Assembly: GCA_025618425.1 (NCBI GenBank)
Contig: CM046842.1
Coordinates: 39,031,554-39,095,553 of the forward strand
Direction: 5' to 3'
DNA length: 64,000 bases
Source: Heliocidaris tuberculata
Taxonomy: Eukaryota > Echinodermata > Echinoidea > Camarodonta > Echinometridae
The translations under genes and the position numbers were made by a program. Positions 21,601 to 32,865 of the stretch are shown here, in pieces. Numbering within the stretch: position 1 is the first letter of the stretch; each line of letters starts with the position of its first letter. The notes beneath the pieces are model-generated. The model searched no databases, was not told where the DNA came from, and saw only the letters and a list, made by a program, of their open reading frames with translations.

Positions 21601-22600
21601 GAAAACAAAGTCTCTAAAAACATTGGCATCATTTCTAGACTGCGGCACATTTTACCAAACAACATCCTCCGTATGCTTTACAACTCTCTTATTCTACCAT
21701 ATCTATCATACTGCAACCTGGCCTGGGGGAACTCTACAACCTCCAAATTGCAAAAACTAATCACTCTACAAAAGAAAATAATTCGTATAACTACAGGTAC
21801 TGCTCCCCGTTGTCACGTCGACCATTTGTTCAAACAATTTAACATACTAAAATTTACCGATATAAATAAACATCAACAAAGCATTTTTATGTACAGATGT
21901 ACAAACAATTTATTTCCTGAAGAATTTTGTAATCTTTTTCAATTAAATTCTACGATTCATAAATACGAAACCAGACACGCAAATCACATCCATCTACCCA
22001 AGCACAGAACCCTATTATTCCAACATAATATCCGGTACTCAGGACCCAAGCTGTGGAACGTTATCCCTGACACAATAAAATACTCCGCATCTCTCGCTAG
22101 CTTCTCAAGAAGGATGAAAAAATATTTCACTTCATCTTACAAATAATATGGTTTAAGACACTTCCACACCCTCCGTTGTATCTATTCTCTCTATTCTTTC
22201 TTCTCTCTGCCTCTTCGTGAATATTTCTCTTTTCCGTACAATTCTCATGTTGCACCTCCATTCTCCCCCTCTTTTTCCTCTTTCCCCTTCTTTTTCTTTT
22301 CTTTTCTCCTCCCCCTTTTTCCCCTCCAATCAAGCTCAGCGGTCTCTTTCTTTTTTTGTATGTAGCTATTTTCTTTTTATATATTTATTATGTAATAATG
22401 TATTATGTACTAAGGGCACCCTCGCCCCAAGCTTTTGCTTTTAGAGGTGTGTCCTCCAACTATGTATGTATCACATTAGTGTATATTTTGTCATATTTTT
22501 TGTTCAAAATATATGTACATTATTTTGTTCATTTATTAATTTGTATATTGAAAAGTTGGAAATAAATGTCTTTAAATTGAATTGAATTGAAATTGAAGTT
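18601..22600 (+). mobile_element. CR1/L2/Daphne-like LINE, possibly full length
   Basis: One long coding frame (18850-22146) is followed by a 3' untranslated region with a pyrimidine-rich stretch (22190-22330) and an end in short repeats, AATTGAATTGAATTGAAATTG near 22575-22597. Tails of short direct repeats instead of poly(A) are typical of CR1/L2-like LINEs. The 5' limit is uncertain; I see no separate ORF1, although the upstream 250 bp contain an overlapping open stretch (18603-18944). Confidence 0.75.
18850..22146 (+). CDS. LINE endonuclease and reverse transcriptase polyprotein (1098 codons, intact)
   Basis: The frame is uninterrupted. Residues 49-71 hold a cysteine group (C49, C52, C64, C68, C71) that may bind zinc. 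An apurinic-type endonuclease spans about 155-365: HLNVRS, GLSETWL with catalytic E189, RGGGVGMYI, GTIYKPPS, the GDFNID loop (D296, N298) and VSDHLPVF (D361-H362). The reverse transcriptase follows at about 600-900: NYRPISVLSVFSK, QFGFR, the first catalytic aspartate in FIDLSKAFD (D736), CGVPQGSLLGP, and YADD at 823-826. The C-terminal region has LPYLSYCNLAWG and a terminal GPKLWN motif, usual for CR1/L2/Daphne/Jockey-group proteins; no RNase H. A downstream start at 18937 is possible. All catalytic residues are present, so this copy could be recent and competent. Confidence 0.9.
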   Translation: MCIIASAISLRNFTNVQTVWLTTFPTRTFMNSLATVVNSTPLRNPMLYCSICNNNVLLNNWNECLSICSDCYGHTFPFQSVEDLDTTHTSQLDIPALVRNLNFDPFDTQIGDTQIGNANIDPDNNFFNDYPYATSKYYQIEEFAQKYTGSDDFFSTMHLNVRSILKNFDPFETFLHLLNFPFDIIGLSETWLKDNNPLINMEGYSFISKHRQAKRGGGVGMYIRNHHNFVRRDDICIDDALCDSIFIELHNEDDKHTIVGTIYKPPSINPDDFSDAIDKLLTCLSRENKKLYIMGDFNIDLLQHSTNSSMKFLNVLYSNSCYPLINKPSRITKSTATLIDNIITNQIEPIDSGLFFCNVSDHLPVFQVSKIKSSNTRMKKNQDSFYRVVNQENIENFNKDIQDIDWSDVIMNEDPNLAYNTFSTKIRKLYDLNFPLIQKRNKNKKIQCWMTNGLLQSIKHKNKLYKWYLKNPTHQNELQFKQYRNKLTTLLRETKIRYFSDKLMRNKSNIKRTWDTINNLIKKKVHECPETAFSIDDKIVTDPLTISNSFNDFFTKIGPTLANKIPQCNTDFRTYMNIPPDDSLFLYPTDENEISNIVSSFENNKSAGLDEFSPRVIKSAIQYISKPLCHIFNLSLNKGIFPDQLKIARVTPIFKTGDKRQLTNYRPISVLSVFSKILERIVYTRTYDFLVKHDIIYKNQFGFRQNFSTAMALSKLTNDIIDSFEKNQYSIGIFIDLSKAFDTINHSILLNKLYMYGIRGIAYDWFASYLRNLLQCTKIDSVFSNMSNITCGVPQGSLLGPLLFILYINDIFKSTATLTFVLYADDTNILCSGSNLTSLCSNVNQQLSRVCEWFKANKLSVNLKKSNYMIFHNNKNIDLDSISIYLDNVLLSRVENTKFLGVHIDSSMSWKKHILETENKVSKNIGIISRLRHILPNNILRMLYNSLILPYLSYCNLAWGNSTTSKLQKLITLQKKIIRITTGTAPRCHVDHLFKQFNILKFTDINKHQQSIFMYRCTNNLFPEEFCNLFQLNSTIHKYETRHANHIHLPKHRTLLFQHNIRYSGPKLWNVIPDTIKYSASLASFSRRMKKYFTSSYK

Positions 22601-22627
22601 AATCAACATCAACTTAGCTTGTCCAGG

Positions 22628-23088
22628 GAGCTCCAACGCTATGCGTTGGAGCTCCAGGTACAAATAACCGAAGTCTTCCTCGCCCATTAGTTTGGTCGGT
22701 CACATCGCTTAATTTTGGCAGGTTAGATGAAAATTTGTACTTACATTTCAAGAGAATTACTGTAACTATCCAGCAGGCACTTTGATTTCACGTTTTGACG
22801 ATTATTTTGATTTTAAAAATGGAATTTCCTCGCCGAGCCGATCTTTCCCCGTACTGTACCGTCGATTCAAATGACTCGATCGGCTCGGCGAGGAATTTCC
22901 ATTTTTTCATCGAAATAATCGTCAAATCGCGAAATCAAATTGCCTGCTGGATACTTACAATAATTCTCTTGAAATGTAAGTACAAATTTTCATCTTACCT
23001 GCCGGAATTAAGCGATGCGACCGACCGAACTAATGCCATGGGCGAGGAAGATTTTGGTTAGTTGTACCAATGCTACGCGTTGGAGCTC
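22628..23088. mobile_element. Foldback element of about 460 bp
   Basis: Nearly the whole sequence is an imperfect inverted repeat: GGAGCTCCAACGC at the left and GCGTTGGAGCTC at the right, continuing through CTTCCTCGCCCAT / ATGGGCGAGGAAG, AAATTTGTACTTACATTTC and its complement, to GGAATTTCCTCGCCGAGCCG and its complement around a loop near 22850-22875. It follows directly on the LINE 3' end. Confidence 0.8.
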
Positions 23089-23252
23089 TCAAGCAGAAGG
23101 TGCAGCATGTTAAGCTCCGATGAGCTTCTGCCTGGTTTTTAGCTGCACATAGAAAATTGTAGAGGCTTTTTACTTGAACACTGTACACTTAGCACTTGAC
23201 AAGCACAAGGTACGATAATACGCTGCGGCCAGCAGCAAACTGTACCTGACCG

Positions 23253-23282
23253 GAAGAAGAAGAAGAAGAAGAAGAAGAAGAA
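23253..23282. repeat. (GAA)n microsatellite
   Basis: About ten GAA triplets. Confidence 0.9.
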
Positions 23283-23591
23283 AAGTAATACAAACTCGAC
23301 CATGACATGCATGTCGTCAAGTTGGACATGTTGCCAGTTGGAGTGTCAGTCTTGACAATCTTGAGCTCACCACACCAGTTCATTAAAGTTTATAAACCAT
23401 TTTGTATTCATGATGAAAAATGTATAACAGTAAGGGCTATATCGTGGTTGAGGACACCACTCGTTCGTTTGCATGCACACGCTTGAGTGCAGTGTCTATG
23501 TGAGGGGAAAGAGGACACCAAATAGTTGCTGCTCTCCATACTGTACTACGAAATAAACACTTCAGAAAAAGTATAAGTTCCCCCTTATTAA

Positions 23592-24002
23592 CCCTTTCAG
23601 GACAGGAATTATTTAAGGGCTAAATTGATCACATTTTGTTCTTCAAATTGGTAACAATAATATTTTTCTCTTAGTGCTACATGGTTCTAATAAGGTGTAA
23701 TGTCTTTGAAAACAATATACATGGTTATGACTTTGTCGAAAAATTTTTTAAAAATTGCCAATTTGATAAAAAAACAATGATTTTGAATTGCTCAAGGTGT
23801 TGCCAATTTAAAGATTTTAAAGGTTATTCTCATTTTTAAAATTCCTGGCATCAAATGCAATAGGGTCATGCAACAAAAATGGACGTAGGATGTGTAGAAA
23901 TTTTTGCTTTCTTTCTACTCATGCATCTGGTATATTTTTTAGAGCTCTGAATCAAAAGTTATTGAGCCAAACCACAAAATGTGGTCAATTGTCTCGAAAG
24001 GG
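23592..24002 (+). mobile_element. TTAA-flanked MITE (piggyBac-like), copy 1
   Basis: TTAA at 23588-23591 and 24003-24006 flank a 411-bp element whose ends read CCCTTTCAGGACA and TGTCTCGAAAGGG. Internally it is AT-rich and partly palindromic (TGGTAACAATAATATTTTTC, GCCAATTT repeats). An inverted second copy is at 57018-57425. CCCTTT termini with TTAA duplication fit piggyBac-type non-autonomous elements. Confidence 0.75.
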
Positions 24003-24275
24003 TTAAACAACTCCTAATTTCTTTAGTTCTGAATAATCTCCCACTGCCAGTGTCACTGATGTCAGGTCTATGCGTTCGCTGGTTCACTTTCAGTTGCAGA
24101 CAGTAACTAGTCAGCACAGATTTTTTTAATTTGATGATAAATGTAATGCTATTTTGGCCTCATATTGTAGGTTTGGTATTGATTTATACTTCTGTGTGTG
24201 GTCTCATAGAAGTATTGTATTGATCTATTACATGTATTTTTAAAGTGAAAGACATTAAATAAACTTGCTATTTTT

Positions 24276-24721
24276 ATGTTTTTAAATAAAAGGTATGGCC
24301 ATCAACCAGCACATGATGACAAGTGCCATTCTCTTTGTGGTGTTGAAGGAGAAATGGAGGTAAAAGCTGTGAAGGAACTGAAATGTGCAACCTCGAAGAA
24401 GCAGGCACAAGACTTTTTCTTCACTGCCAGTATGCTGCCAGTCATTTTCCTTCATCAAGCTCATCGGCCAAAAGTTCTCCCTCTGTTGTCATCAAAAGTC
24501 CAGACACAGATGTCTTCGTAATTGGTGTGGCTGAAGCAAAGGAAATCGAATCAACTTTTCTCATGTACACTGGTAGAGGGAGTAGCAAGCGGACAATCAA
24601 CTTGACTGCTATTCATACTCATCTTGGGCAGAGTATGAGTGATGCTCTCCTTGGCCTTCATTGTGCCACAGCGTGTGACTCTGTGGTTCCTTTTATGATC
24701 ATAGTAGTGATGATTACTTAG
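24276..24721 (+). pseudogene. Fragment of transposon-associated protein with DTDV motif, frameshifted
   Basis: Two overlapping frames read as one protein. The first gives HDDKCHSL...AVKELKC; the second begins NLEEAGTRLFLHCQYAA, then VVIKSPDTDVFVIGVAE, KRTINLTAIHTHLG, and ALLGLHCATACDSVVPF. The order EEADTR, IxSxDTDV, R-x-I-x-x-x-x-I, GxHxxTGCDS is a pattern I know from multi-copy, transposon-linked proteins of invertebrates, whose DTDV segment resembles PIN-type nucleases. Here the frames meet with a shift near 24380, TGCDS is altered to TACDS, and neither end of the protein is present. Family function is not established by this sequence. Confidence 0.55.
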
Positions 24722-25009
24722 TGATGATGACAATGACGAAGACTCTGAACAGTCTGAATCTATCTAAGCTACTTGTGAAGTATTCATAACAGTATTTATA
24801 TTTCCTACTCTAGGATTCTACTTATACACCCTTATATTTCATTTTCAATATAATTTTTAATAATGGGTTCATAAGCAAATTGATGCTAGTTAGTATTAGC
24901 ATCTCTGTATCAGAGTAATTTGACAGATAGTTGTGATAAAATTCCCTGCATTTTATCATAAGTTGGATCATAAAGACCAAAACATTGTCCATTAAAGGGG
25001 AATGAAAGG

Positions 25010-25805
25010 CAACAGACATTAGCCGATAATCATGTAGTAATTGTCAGCCTGTTAAAAATATCTTGAAATTACTCCTATTTGATTATTTAAGAAGGAGAAC
25101 AATGTCTCAACAGGTTGCAGTTTCCTTGCTATACATTATCCCGTGGGGGCTGCCATTTTTTTTTTTACAAAGTAATGTAGAGCAGTGCTATTTGTGAGAT
25201 TCCCACTGACCTGTATACTAGCTACGATGACACTCATGATCACCTGTGGAATGCATGACACTGGATTTCATCATAATAGACCATTGTTTGTAGTCATGTA
25301 CATTCAAATGAAGGGATTTTTATCCTGTCATATAACCTAATTGTGTCAAGATATTTGGTTCAGCTGTTTCATAAAGTGAGGCAGTTTCTTTTGTTAAGCA
25401 GGATTTGGCATACACAAGTTGTTGCTTGTTCAGACAAAGGTTTGTCAATTATTCAAAGAAGTGACAAAGACCTACATACAAAGTTCTGCTCCATATACAA
25501 CATCATCTGTGTGAGAGTTGGGGTACCAAGATGGCTGCCATTTTGCATTGGTGGATTTGGTTCTACAATAGTTATTTATTATGGAAGACCATATCCATTG
25601 TGCACAGGTAAATGGACATGTACGCCTATGACATCACAGTTTTTCAAAATGGCCGCACCCATGGAAGAATAACTATCAAGGAATCTGCAAACTTCAGAGA
25701 GATTGTTCTCCTTACTGAGCAATCAAATAGGAGTATTTTCAAGATATTTTGAAGAGGCTGACAACTTTCCACATGATTATCAGCTAATTATTTAGCATTT
25801 GTGAG
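25010..25805. mobile_element. Element with about 120-bp inverted terminal repeats
   Basis: Left segment 25015-25140 (GATAATCATGTAG, AATATCTTGAAA, TACTCCTATTTGATT, AAGGAGAACAAT) returns inverted at 25668-25800. The interior (25141-25667) has no convincing coding frame. Consistent with a non-autonomous DNA transposon. Confidence 0.6.
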
Positions 25806-26457
25806 AAAATGATTTTTTAAATATTACAACAAATTATGAAACATATTTAGATGTTTGAATAACAAAATAGAAGTTGTATGCATCCCTGTACATCAGCAGG
25901 AATCAACTTGCATATGGGTTGCAGGGGACCTCTAGATTTAAATCATGATGTTAGCAAGAGTATTATCGACTTGTTCAAAATACATGTATTCAGAATCTGT
26001 AATATACACGTATCAAACGACAAATATAATTTTCTTGTCAATTCCAGGGCAATTTCTTATTTTTGTTGTACGTAGCAAAAATAACAGTGGTTTGAATTAT
26101 GTAACATTTAGACTTTTCCACACAGATATTGCTTTCCAGAATTACACCTGTCTGCAAAATATGCATGGACTATAAAAAGTTGAGAGAATTTTGTGTCCTT
26201 ATACAAGATTCAAATGTTCATGAAGGGAAGAAGTCCTAATTTTGTAGGAGGCCTGTGTTTCAAAAGAGATTTGGTTTACTTCACTGTCACTAAGAGTTTT
26301 GTTCAGAATCGGATTTAAGAGCTGAATATTTACCAATGTCATGGGTTACATCACAACCATTTGTAACCCCTAAGATGTGAAAAGGGGAAATTTGTTTCAG
26401 GGAAGTACAATTTATTCACCTTTTTTCATATGTCATGTTCATCTTTTAATATACTCT
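25806..26457. other. AT-rich non-coding stretch
   Basis: Nothing recognised. Confidence 0.4.
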
Positions 26458-26461
26458 TTAA

Positions 26462-29400
26462 CCCTTTGGAGACGACGGGCTTCTACAGAAGCCGAGCGAG
26501 GTGTTCAGTCTGTGACGGAGGGCTTCTACAGAAGCCGAGATTTATGCCTAATATGTTGACAAAGTTTTCCAGCTAACTATCGGCTCTTATGCGCTAAAAT
26601 TCTTAGTAGTATTATGTAGATATATTCATTCACAAAACCCGTTAAGAAAAATATGAGGTTACGTGGAAAAAAATCGAGAAAAAGGAATTTCGTTTCAACT
26701 TTACCCGAAATTCTTGTTGGGATCGTAAATCCCGTATACCTAGAGACGAACGCGTACGTGTCCGCTCCGATCACGTGATATCATCGCGTTCGGCCGGCCA
26801 CGAAGAGTATGCGTTCTTGATCTTGACCACATTATACAGGCTACAGCCTCGACTTCGCTCCTTTTAATCCAAGTTCATAAGAAAGAAACATTGACCAAGC
26901 TCCTTTCATTTTATAAATTGAAATTGACCAATTTAGCTCATCATTCAAGAGTGGACCATTAATCTACTCTTTTCAAAATGAAATGCTTCTCAATTGCTTG
27001 GACCGGACCCCACCCTAAAATGAACAAAAGAATGTCGAACAAAAGAATGTCGAAGCAACTACTAACGAAGATTAGCGTTTTGAAAGAAGAGGATGCCAAA
27101 CCTACTGAATACATACTGAACACTTGTATTCATAGAATGCACTGTAAATATGAGTTGTCATACTATCAGTGATAACACTACTTGCAATAGACAGAGACAG
27201 ATTATACGAACAAACGAAAAATAAACCCTAATGAATTATGTTAACACAAATATAATGAAATGTATTTGTGAATGTAGTCTTCAATTCTATTTTCTAAAAA
27301 GGGGAATGTACGCTTTTGCAGTACAAAATATGAATATTTATTTTCAACGCATATTTACTTTTTGCCTCCACATGTTTCTTTGACGCCATCACATTCCATA
27401 AAAAGATTTAGAAACAAATATATTGAAACAATTTAAAATATATGTGCCATCAAAGATATTTCTAATACTTATTTATTACCATTTTTTTTTCAATGTTATC
27501 CATTTTGATAATATCTCGATGTACCTGTTTCACTTTAGTCTTGTGGTGTTCTTTGCTTCAGTAGCGGACCAAGTAGATAATGAGCCCGTACATTCCCCCC
27601 CCCCCCCCTCTTTGGACGAAAATGAACATGGAAAATATGATTTATGCCCCTCCGCCTTGCCTCTATATAAAATATTTAATACCAATAAAAAGTACATGAA
27701 AATTTAAAAACCTAATTTGCCCTTTCGTAGATTATTGGGGGAATTGTTTTCCCCTTTTGACAATCCTGGATCTACCTCTATTTTGCTTTGCTATGTCTCT
27801 GTCATTTCCGATTTGAATTTTAAAAGTTTAAATAATTATATATAGCTAATAACTGTTTTGCGTTCTTTTGTTGTGTTAATTATCCTTACATGATACATGT
27901 TTGTTGGGATCTTGTTTTCTTATAATCGCTGTATTTTTTTTTTTTACTGTGTTTCATTCTCTTCATTATTTTTCTCATTATCTCGTAACATGAATTACTA
28001 CACTCTCTATTTCAAGGTCCTTTTCTACTGTTCTCTTTCTTTTCAAAGCGATCAAACTCCAAGATACGGGGAATAACTCTTTATTAGCCATACCCCTTCA
28101 AAAGAAAAACTGCATGAAATGCAGGAATAAAACGCAGATTCATTTCTAGAAAAGTATAGAATCCTCTATCTTTTGACGCTTTATTTTCTTGCCTCATTCT
28201 TACAATATTTTCCGATATAAGCTAACATGTATGTTTTTCATCCAAATAGTTCCACCGACCTACAAGAAGAGTTACAAAATAAAGAGTTTTATAATAAAGC
28301 GTCTGGAAAAAAAAAAACTCTCGTAAACTTCGCTCCCCATTTTCCTTTCGGGTTGCCCCTACTCCTAAGAAATGAACAAAAATGCATTTTTACTTTTTCC
28401 CATTGGACTTTCTTTTTTTAAGGGATATAAAGATATGAAAATCAGACTGACTTTTTCCATATGTTATCTATAAGATAAAAAAAAAGAATTAAGGTTTTGG
28501 CTCCGCGTTTATCTTTTACGTCAATGTATTACATTAAAAAAAATTTAGATACAGTGCTGGAAAATATTATATGAAAACAACAAAAAGGCTATTTAAACAT
28601 TCGGAGATCTATGATAAGAAGAACATGCATTTTGATACATCTCTCGTGATGTATTTTATTTTATATGATGATAATCATATTTTCATTTTAAACAAATTTG
28701 TGATACGCCTGTTTCACTTGGTCACAAATAACCACTCAAAATATTGGTTAGGAAAGTTTGCGGCATACATTGCATTTTTCAATGAATATATCGCATCAAA
28801 CACTATGCACGTTATAATAAGAAAAGTGCTGGGGTTATATTTCTGATGGAGTATAATTATATAAAGCACAATCGAATATATATCAAATGCATCATGGTTT
28901 ACACCTCATTTGACCTATTTTGATGAATTTGAATTGGCTGTCTTCAGTGTAAAATGACCTTACTTTCAATATGGAGCCTATACTGTGTGTTTATAAAAGT
29001 ATACATAGATGAAGGTCATGGTGATTCTTCTCCCTTTTATTATTTACCAGAGAACGAACTTGACAATACTCCTTTCATGTTACCAAATTGACCAAATAGC
29101 TCATCATTCATGAATGGACCATCGATCTGCTCTTTTCAAAATGAAGCGCTTATCTCAGCTGAGTGGACCATGCAGGCCCCACCCTAATAAGAGGAACAAA
29201 AGAATGCCAAAGCAACTACTATTAAAAGGAAGATTAGCGTTTTCAAAGAAGAGGTCAATCTACTGAATACATGACAATACAAAGAGCCACTCTGACCTAC
29301 GTTTAAGAGGGCATGTACCCATTTTAGAGCATGTTTGCGAAAAAAATATAGCTATCAAACCCCAAGCGGTCTTGGTTTTAGGCGGCAAATGAAATGTTCA

Positions 29401-31527
29401 TATTTCATGTTCTGAAAAGCGCCCCCCTTACCCTTCTCTCTATCTCTTCCTACGGAAGGATACCCTTGTCTTGAGTAACTCCGGCGGAATAGACATAAAT
29501 ATGAGAATTTTCCTGTGAAGGAAGGTTCGGCCAATGTTGAAAAAATGCCAAGCAACATAAACACAAGACAAAATATATTGGTTGAAAGAGACCAAAGATG
29601 GAGACGAACACGTATAAATGAATTTCAGTACAGCCCGTTAAATGTTTATCCTGATGACTGGGATTTGTGTCAAAAGGATAATAAACACAACACGCATTGC
29701 CTATTTGAAAGCTTTAATTAAATGCGTCTTTATAATCTATTCCCGATTCTGTTATCCGCTGTAAAAAAAAAAAAAAAAATGGGGCGGGGGAGGGGTTGTT
29801 ATTGGAGATACTGCAACATCAATTTATAATGATATCTTGATTTGGTCACTCACCTGTAAGCCTACATCAGAATCAACTTACAACTCACACATCAACATCT
29901 TGATTTATTAAAACAATACTGTGCTCGCATTGAGGTCTTTCGAGAGTATGAGAATGCCCTTATTTGTCTATCTTCGACAATAGGGCTACATAAAATATTA
30001 TATTCGATCATAGTTGTACATGTATTACATTATGTGCGGAGTTTGCGTTCACTTGGTATCTTCCGTGTCATTTTATTCCATAAAATAGCATTAGAGGCAA
30101 TAGTGGGGGGAAAAAAAATAATATGATAAGGTAATGATATGTTTTGTTTACATTTCTTTATTTTGGCATTATCTATTATTTCTGAATGATCATGATTTTC
30201 TCCCCTCTCCCCCCCCCCCCAAGGTCGATATGTAAGGGTTTACCAATGTTTCGTCTTTCAAAAAATGTGTTACCTGACATGATATTTTGTCATCATCGAT
30301 TTTTTTTTTCTCACTGCCGGGGGGGGGGGGCACAAGCCATTACCATTGGTTGCTATACTATCGGGATCGCCGCCCATGGTTGTCACTGCCCCCCCCCCCC
30401 TCCCCCCATCGCCGTAATTTTTTAAAACATATTTCTTCATCGTTTTAGTTTGTTTATGATTCTCATCAATATCAACCACAACTGTTGTGTTTCGGTTTTC
30501 ACTTTTTTCCTCATTATCTCGTAATATACAGTGAATTATTATACTCTCAATATCATGCTCCTTTTCTGCTGTTCTCTTTATTTTCAAATCGATCAAATTT
30601 TTAGATACGGCGAATAAGTCCTTATTAGTCACACCCCTCAAAAGAAAACTTGCATGCAATGCGGAAATGAAACGCACTGAAACAAAGTTCTAATTGCACG
30701 AAATTCCTGACGAATTCAGAGAGAGGGAGAGAGAGAGAGAGTGGCATTGAGATGTTACAAAGTATTATTTTGTTCCAATCACTGTCATTCATTTAGCTCT
30801 TTCCCATTCCCCCCCCCCCAAAAAAAAAAAAAATCAAATATGCGTACACAATTTTTAATTATTTTTTTATTGATACAGCAACTACATAGGAAAATAAGGT
30901 TGAAATAGAGATGGATAGATAGAGAAAAATAAACGAATAAAGCGGGAGACAAAAACTAAAGCAAATAATTACGACAAATTAGAAATGAAGTCGAAAGTGA
31001 ATAGGATTATTTTTGTCTTATTGAGTAACATGATGTTCATCTGAAAATTCAATTTCCTGAATGCCTATACCTGTGATCATGTCACAATGTTGGTCAGAAT
31101 GCGTCGGAAACTCATGTAAAATGTAGGGTCTATGACTCGGGTGATAATAGGCCGAGCATTTAGCAGACGACAATGGGGCCAGTGAATGGGGTATCGATTG
31201 AACCGCGCGTGCGACGGCGCTTATGCAATTTGTATTGTAAGTGTATTGAAAAGGAAGGAAGCGAAGCTTTAACAAAATAAGACGGCTTTTCCCCTCTAAA
31301 ATAACAAACCTTATTTTTTGTTTCGATGAACAAAAGTTATACTTTTAGAAAGAGGAAAGTCTGACCTTTCATGTTTACATTTACTAAAAATGACGAAAAT
31401 GACCGAGTGAGGTGCAAGGAGCAATCAAAGTAGAAAGCACCGGCAAATTTCCCATTACCGGCAATGTAACCGAAATCGCTCCGTCACAGGGAGAACAATC
31501 GCTGTGCGCGGGCTCGCACTCAAAGGG
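26462..31527. mobile_element. 5-kb TTAA-flanked element (piggyBac-like, no transposase seen)
   Basis: TTAA at 26458-26461 and 31528-31531 flank sequences starting CCCTTTGGAG and ending CTCAAAGGG. CTGTGACGGAG lies about 50 bp inside the left end and, inverted, about 40 bp inside the right end. GGGCTTCTACAGAAGCC occurs twice near the left end. The interior has only short frames with no transposase motif, but contains two duplicated blocks. The outer identity is short (7-8 bp), so chance pairing of two separate ends cannot be excluded. Confidence 0.5.
26880..30690 (+). repeat. Diverged tandem duplication inside the 5-kb element
   Basis: Block A at 26880-27095 (CCAATTTAGCTCATCATTCA..., AACAAAAGAATGTCG, GAAGATTAGCGTTTT) recurs at 29050-29260. 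Block B at 27955-28135 (CATTATCTCGTAA, GTTCTCTTT-TTTTCAAA, TTATTAG-CA-ACCCCT-CAAAAG) recurs at 30505-30670. Order and strand are kept, with offsets of about 2.2 and 2.5 kb, so roughly 2.3 kb was duplicated and then diverged by substitution and insertions. Confidence 0.65.
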
Positions 31528-32508
31528 TTAAAATGGTCTTGCTGAAGCCCCTGCGTACAATACATCACAGTTAATTTTGCTGTTCATATCCTTTCAAATT
31601 AATCAGGCAGAAATTACGCTACAAATTTTAATGATGTTCTGTAACTTGAAAATCTTTGTTGAAATCTATCTTTCTTGATCGACTAAAACTACAAATGTTA
31701 CCTTAAATATCAAGTCCAATATTTTACATGATTATATTTTGTTATTTATATTTCGATGCAAATGGTTTTCCAGCACGTGTCTGTGATTTATTTTATTTTA
31801 AGATCAAAGAGGTTCAGATTTTTTTTATATTTTAGGGAATAGCATAGAAAGAGGGAGAGAGATGAAAGAGAGAGATGGGAGGGGGGGGGGGAGGAGGAGG
31901 AAAGAGAGAGAGAAACAGGGAATGAGAAAAGAAAGGGGTGAAGAGTGAGAGAGGGAATGATGCAAGAGAGGGAGGGGGGATGAATAAAGGGAGAGAGGGA
32001 GTGAAAATGGACCCATGTACGAGAATGATATTGGAATAGGTAGCAGGACCAGGGTGAGTGGAAGTAGGGGGATCACAGTGAGTGCCCGGGCAAAGGAATG
32101 AGAGTCAGTAGGGAGGGGGGGGGGGGGGGAGGTGGAAGAGGGCAGATAAGATTGTCGATAGAGATTGCCAAGTGGCATGTCTGGAGGGTGATAATGAAGT
32201 GGATCTTAAACAGGGGCCGCAGAGCGTTTTTGAAAGTGGGGGGGGGGGGGCTGATTTGATTTCACTCATTAATGACAATTTTCGAACCTTTTTTCCTAGA
32301 TTTTATGAAACGTGTCTACTAAAAAAAGTGGGGGGGGGGGGGGCTGCAGCCCCCAGCCTCCCTGGTTCTGCGTCCCATGTTACAAAAGGTGAGCTGTCTT
32401 TGATTTCTACAACTTGTGGTTATAGCTTTTATTCCTAAAACAACCAATTTCATTCACTTAGATATGTATTCGAATGCACATCATCGCTAAATGCCAAGAC
32501 AAGTTCTG
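31528..32508. other. Purine-rich tract and G-run repeats
   Basis: 31840-32160 is a GA-rich strand with G-runs. 32210-32370 contains two long G-runs bracketed by GGGGCCGCAG and GGCTGCAGCCCC, probably a small MITE remnant. No gene. Confidence 0.4.
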
Positions 32509-32540
32509 CTGAACTCTACACTACGTAGTGTAGAGTTCAG
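32509..32540. repeat. 32-bp perfect palindrome
   Basis: CTGAACTCTACACTAC joined directly to its complement. Confidence 0.9.
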
Positions 32541-32719
32541 TGTTTCCATAGCATAACACAAGTAACTGCCGGGGATGGGTCACAAAACACAAAAACTAAG
32601 GCACTTTTGGATGTTCACCCGGCGGCCTAGTATACATATCCCAATATTTATCGATAAGCTGTATACGGTACCGGTACGGTATATACACAGCAAGCGCACA
32701 CACTGTATACTGCACTGGC

Positions 32720-32781
32720 ACGTAAGTCTGCAGCTGTCAATCAAAGGGGTAGCCCTTTGATTGACAGCTGCAGACTTACGT
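32720..32781. repeat. 62-bp near-perfect hairpin
   Basis: ACGTAAGTCTGCAGCTG, then TCAATCAAAGGG, a short loop (GTA), and the complement ending CTTACGT. It lies 53 bp inside the right transposon end at 32865. Confidence 0.9.
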
Positions 32782-32833
32782 CGCGTCGTCAATCTTCGTA
32801 ATTAAGATGGCGGCGAGTATCACACCATCCAAC

Positions 32834-32865
32834 AGCGCCCTCTTGAACGCCGTGTCGCACTACCT
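32834..32865 (-). mobile_element. Right end of a TTAA-flanked DNA transposon
   Basis: Inverted counterpart of 13046-13077 (31 of 32 bases), followed by TTAA at 32866-32869. Beyond the 32 bases the two ends share nothing obvious. Confidence 0.6.

Noticed and set aside
30186..30677. Frames with proline runs
   Set aside because: Caused by C/G homopolymers; they also cross the duplicated block B, which has no coding conservation.
31825..32178. Pro/Ser/Leu-rich minus-strand frame
   Set aside because: Translation of a GA-rich low complexity tract.
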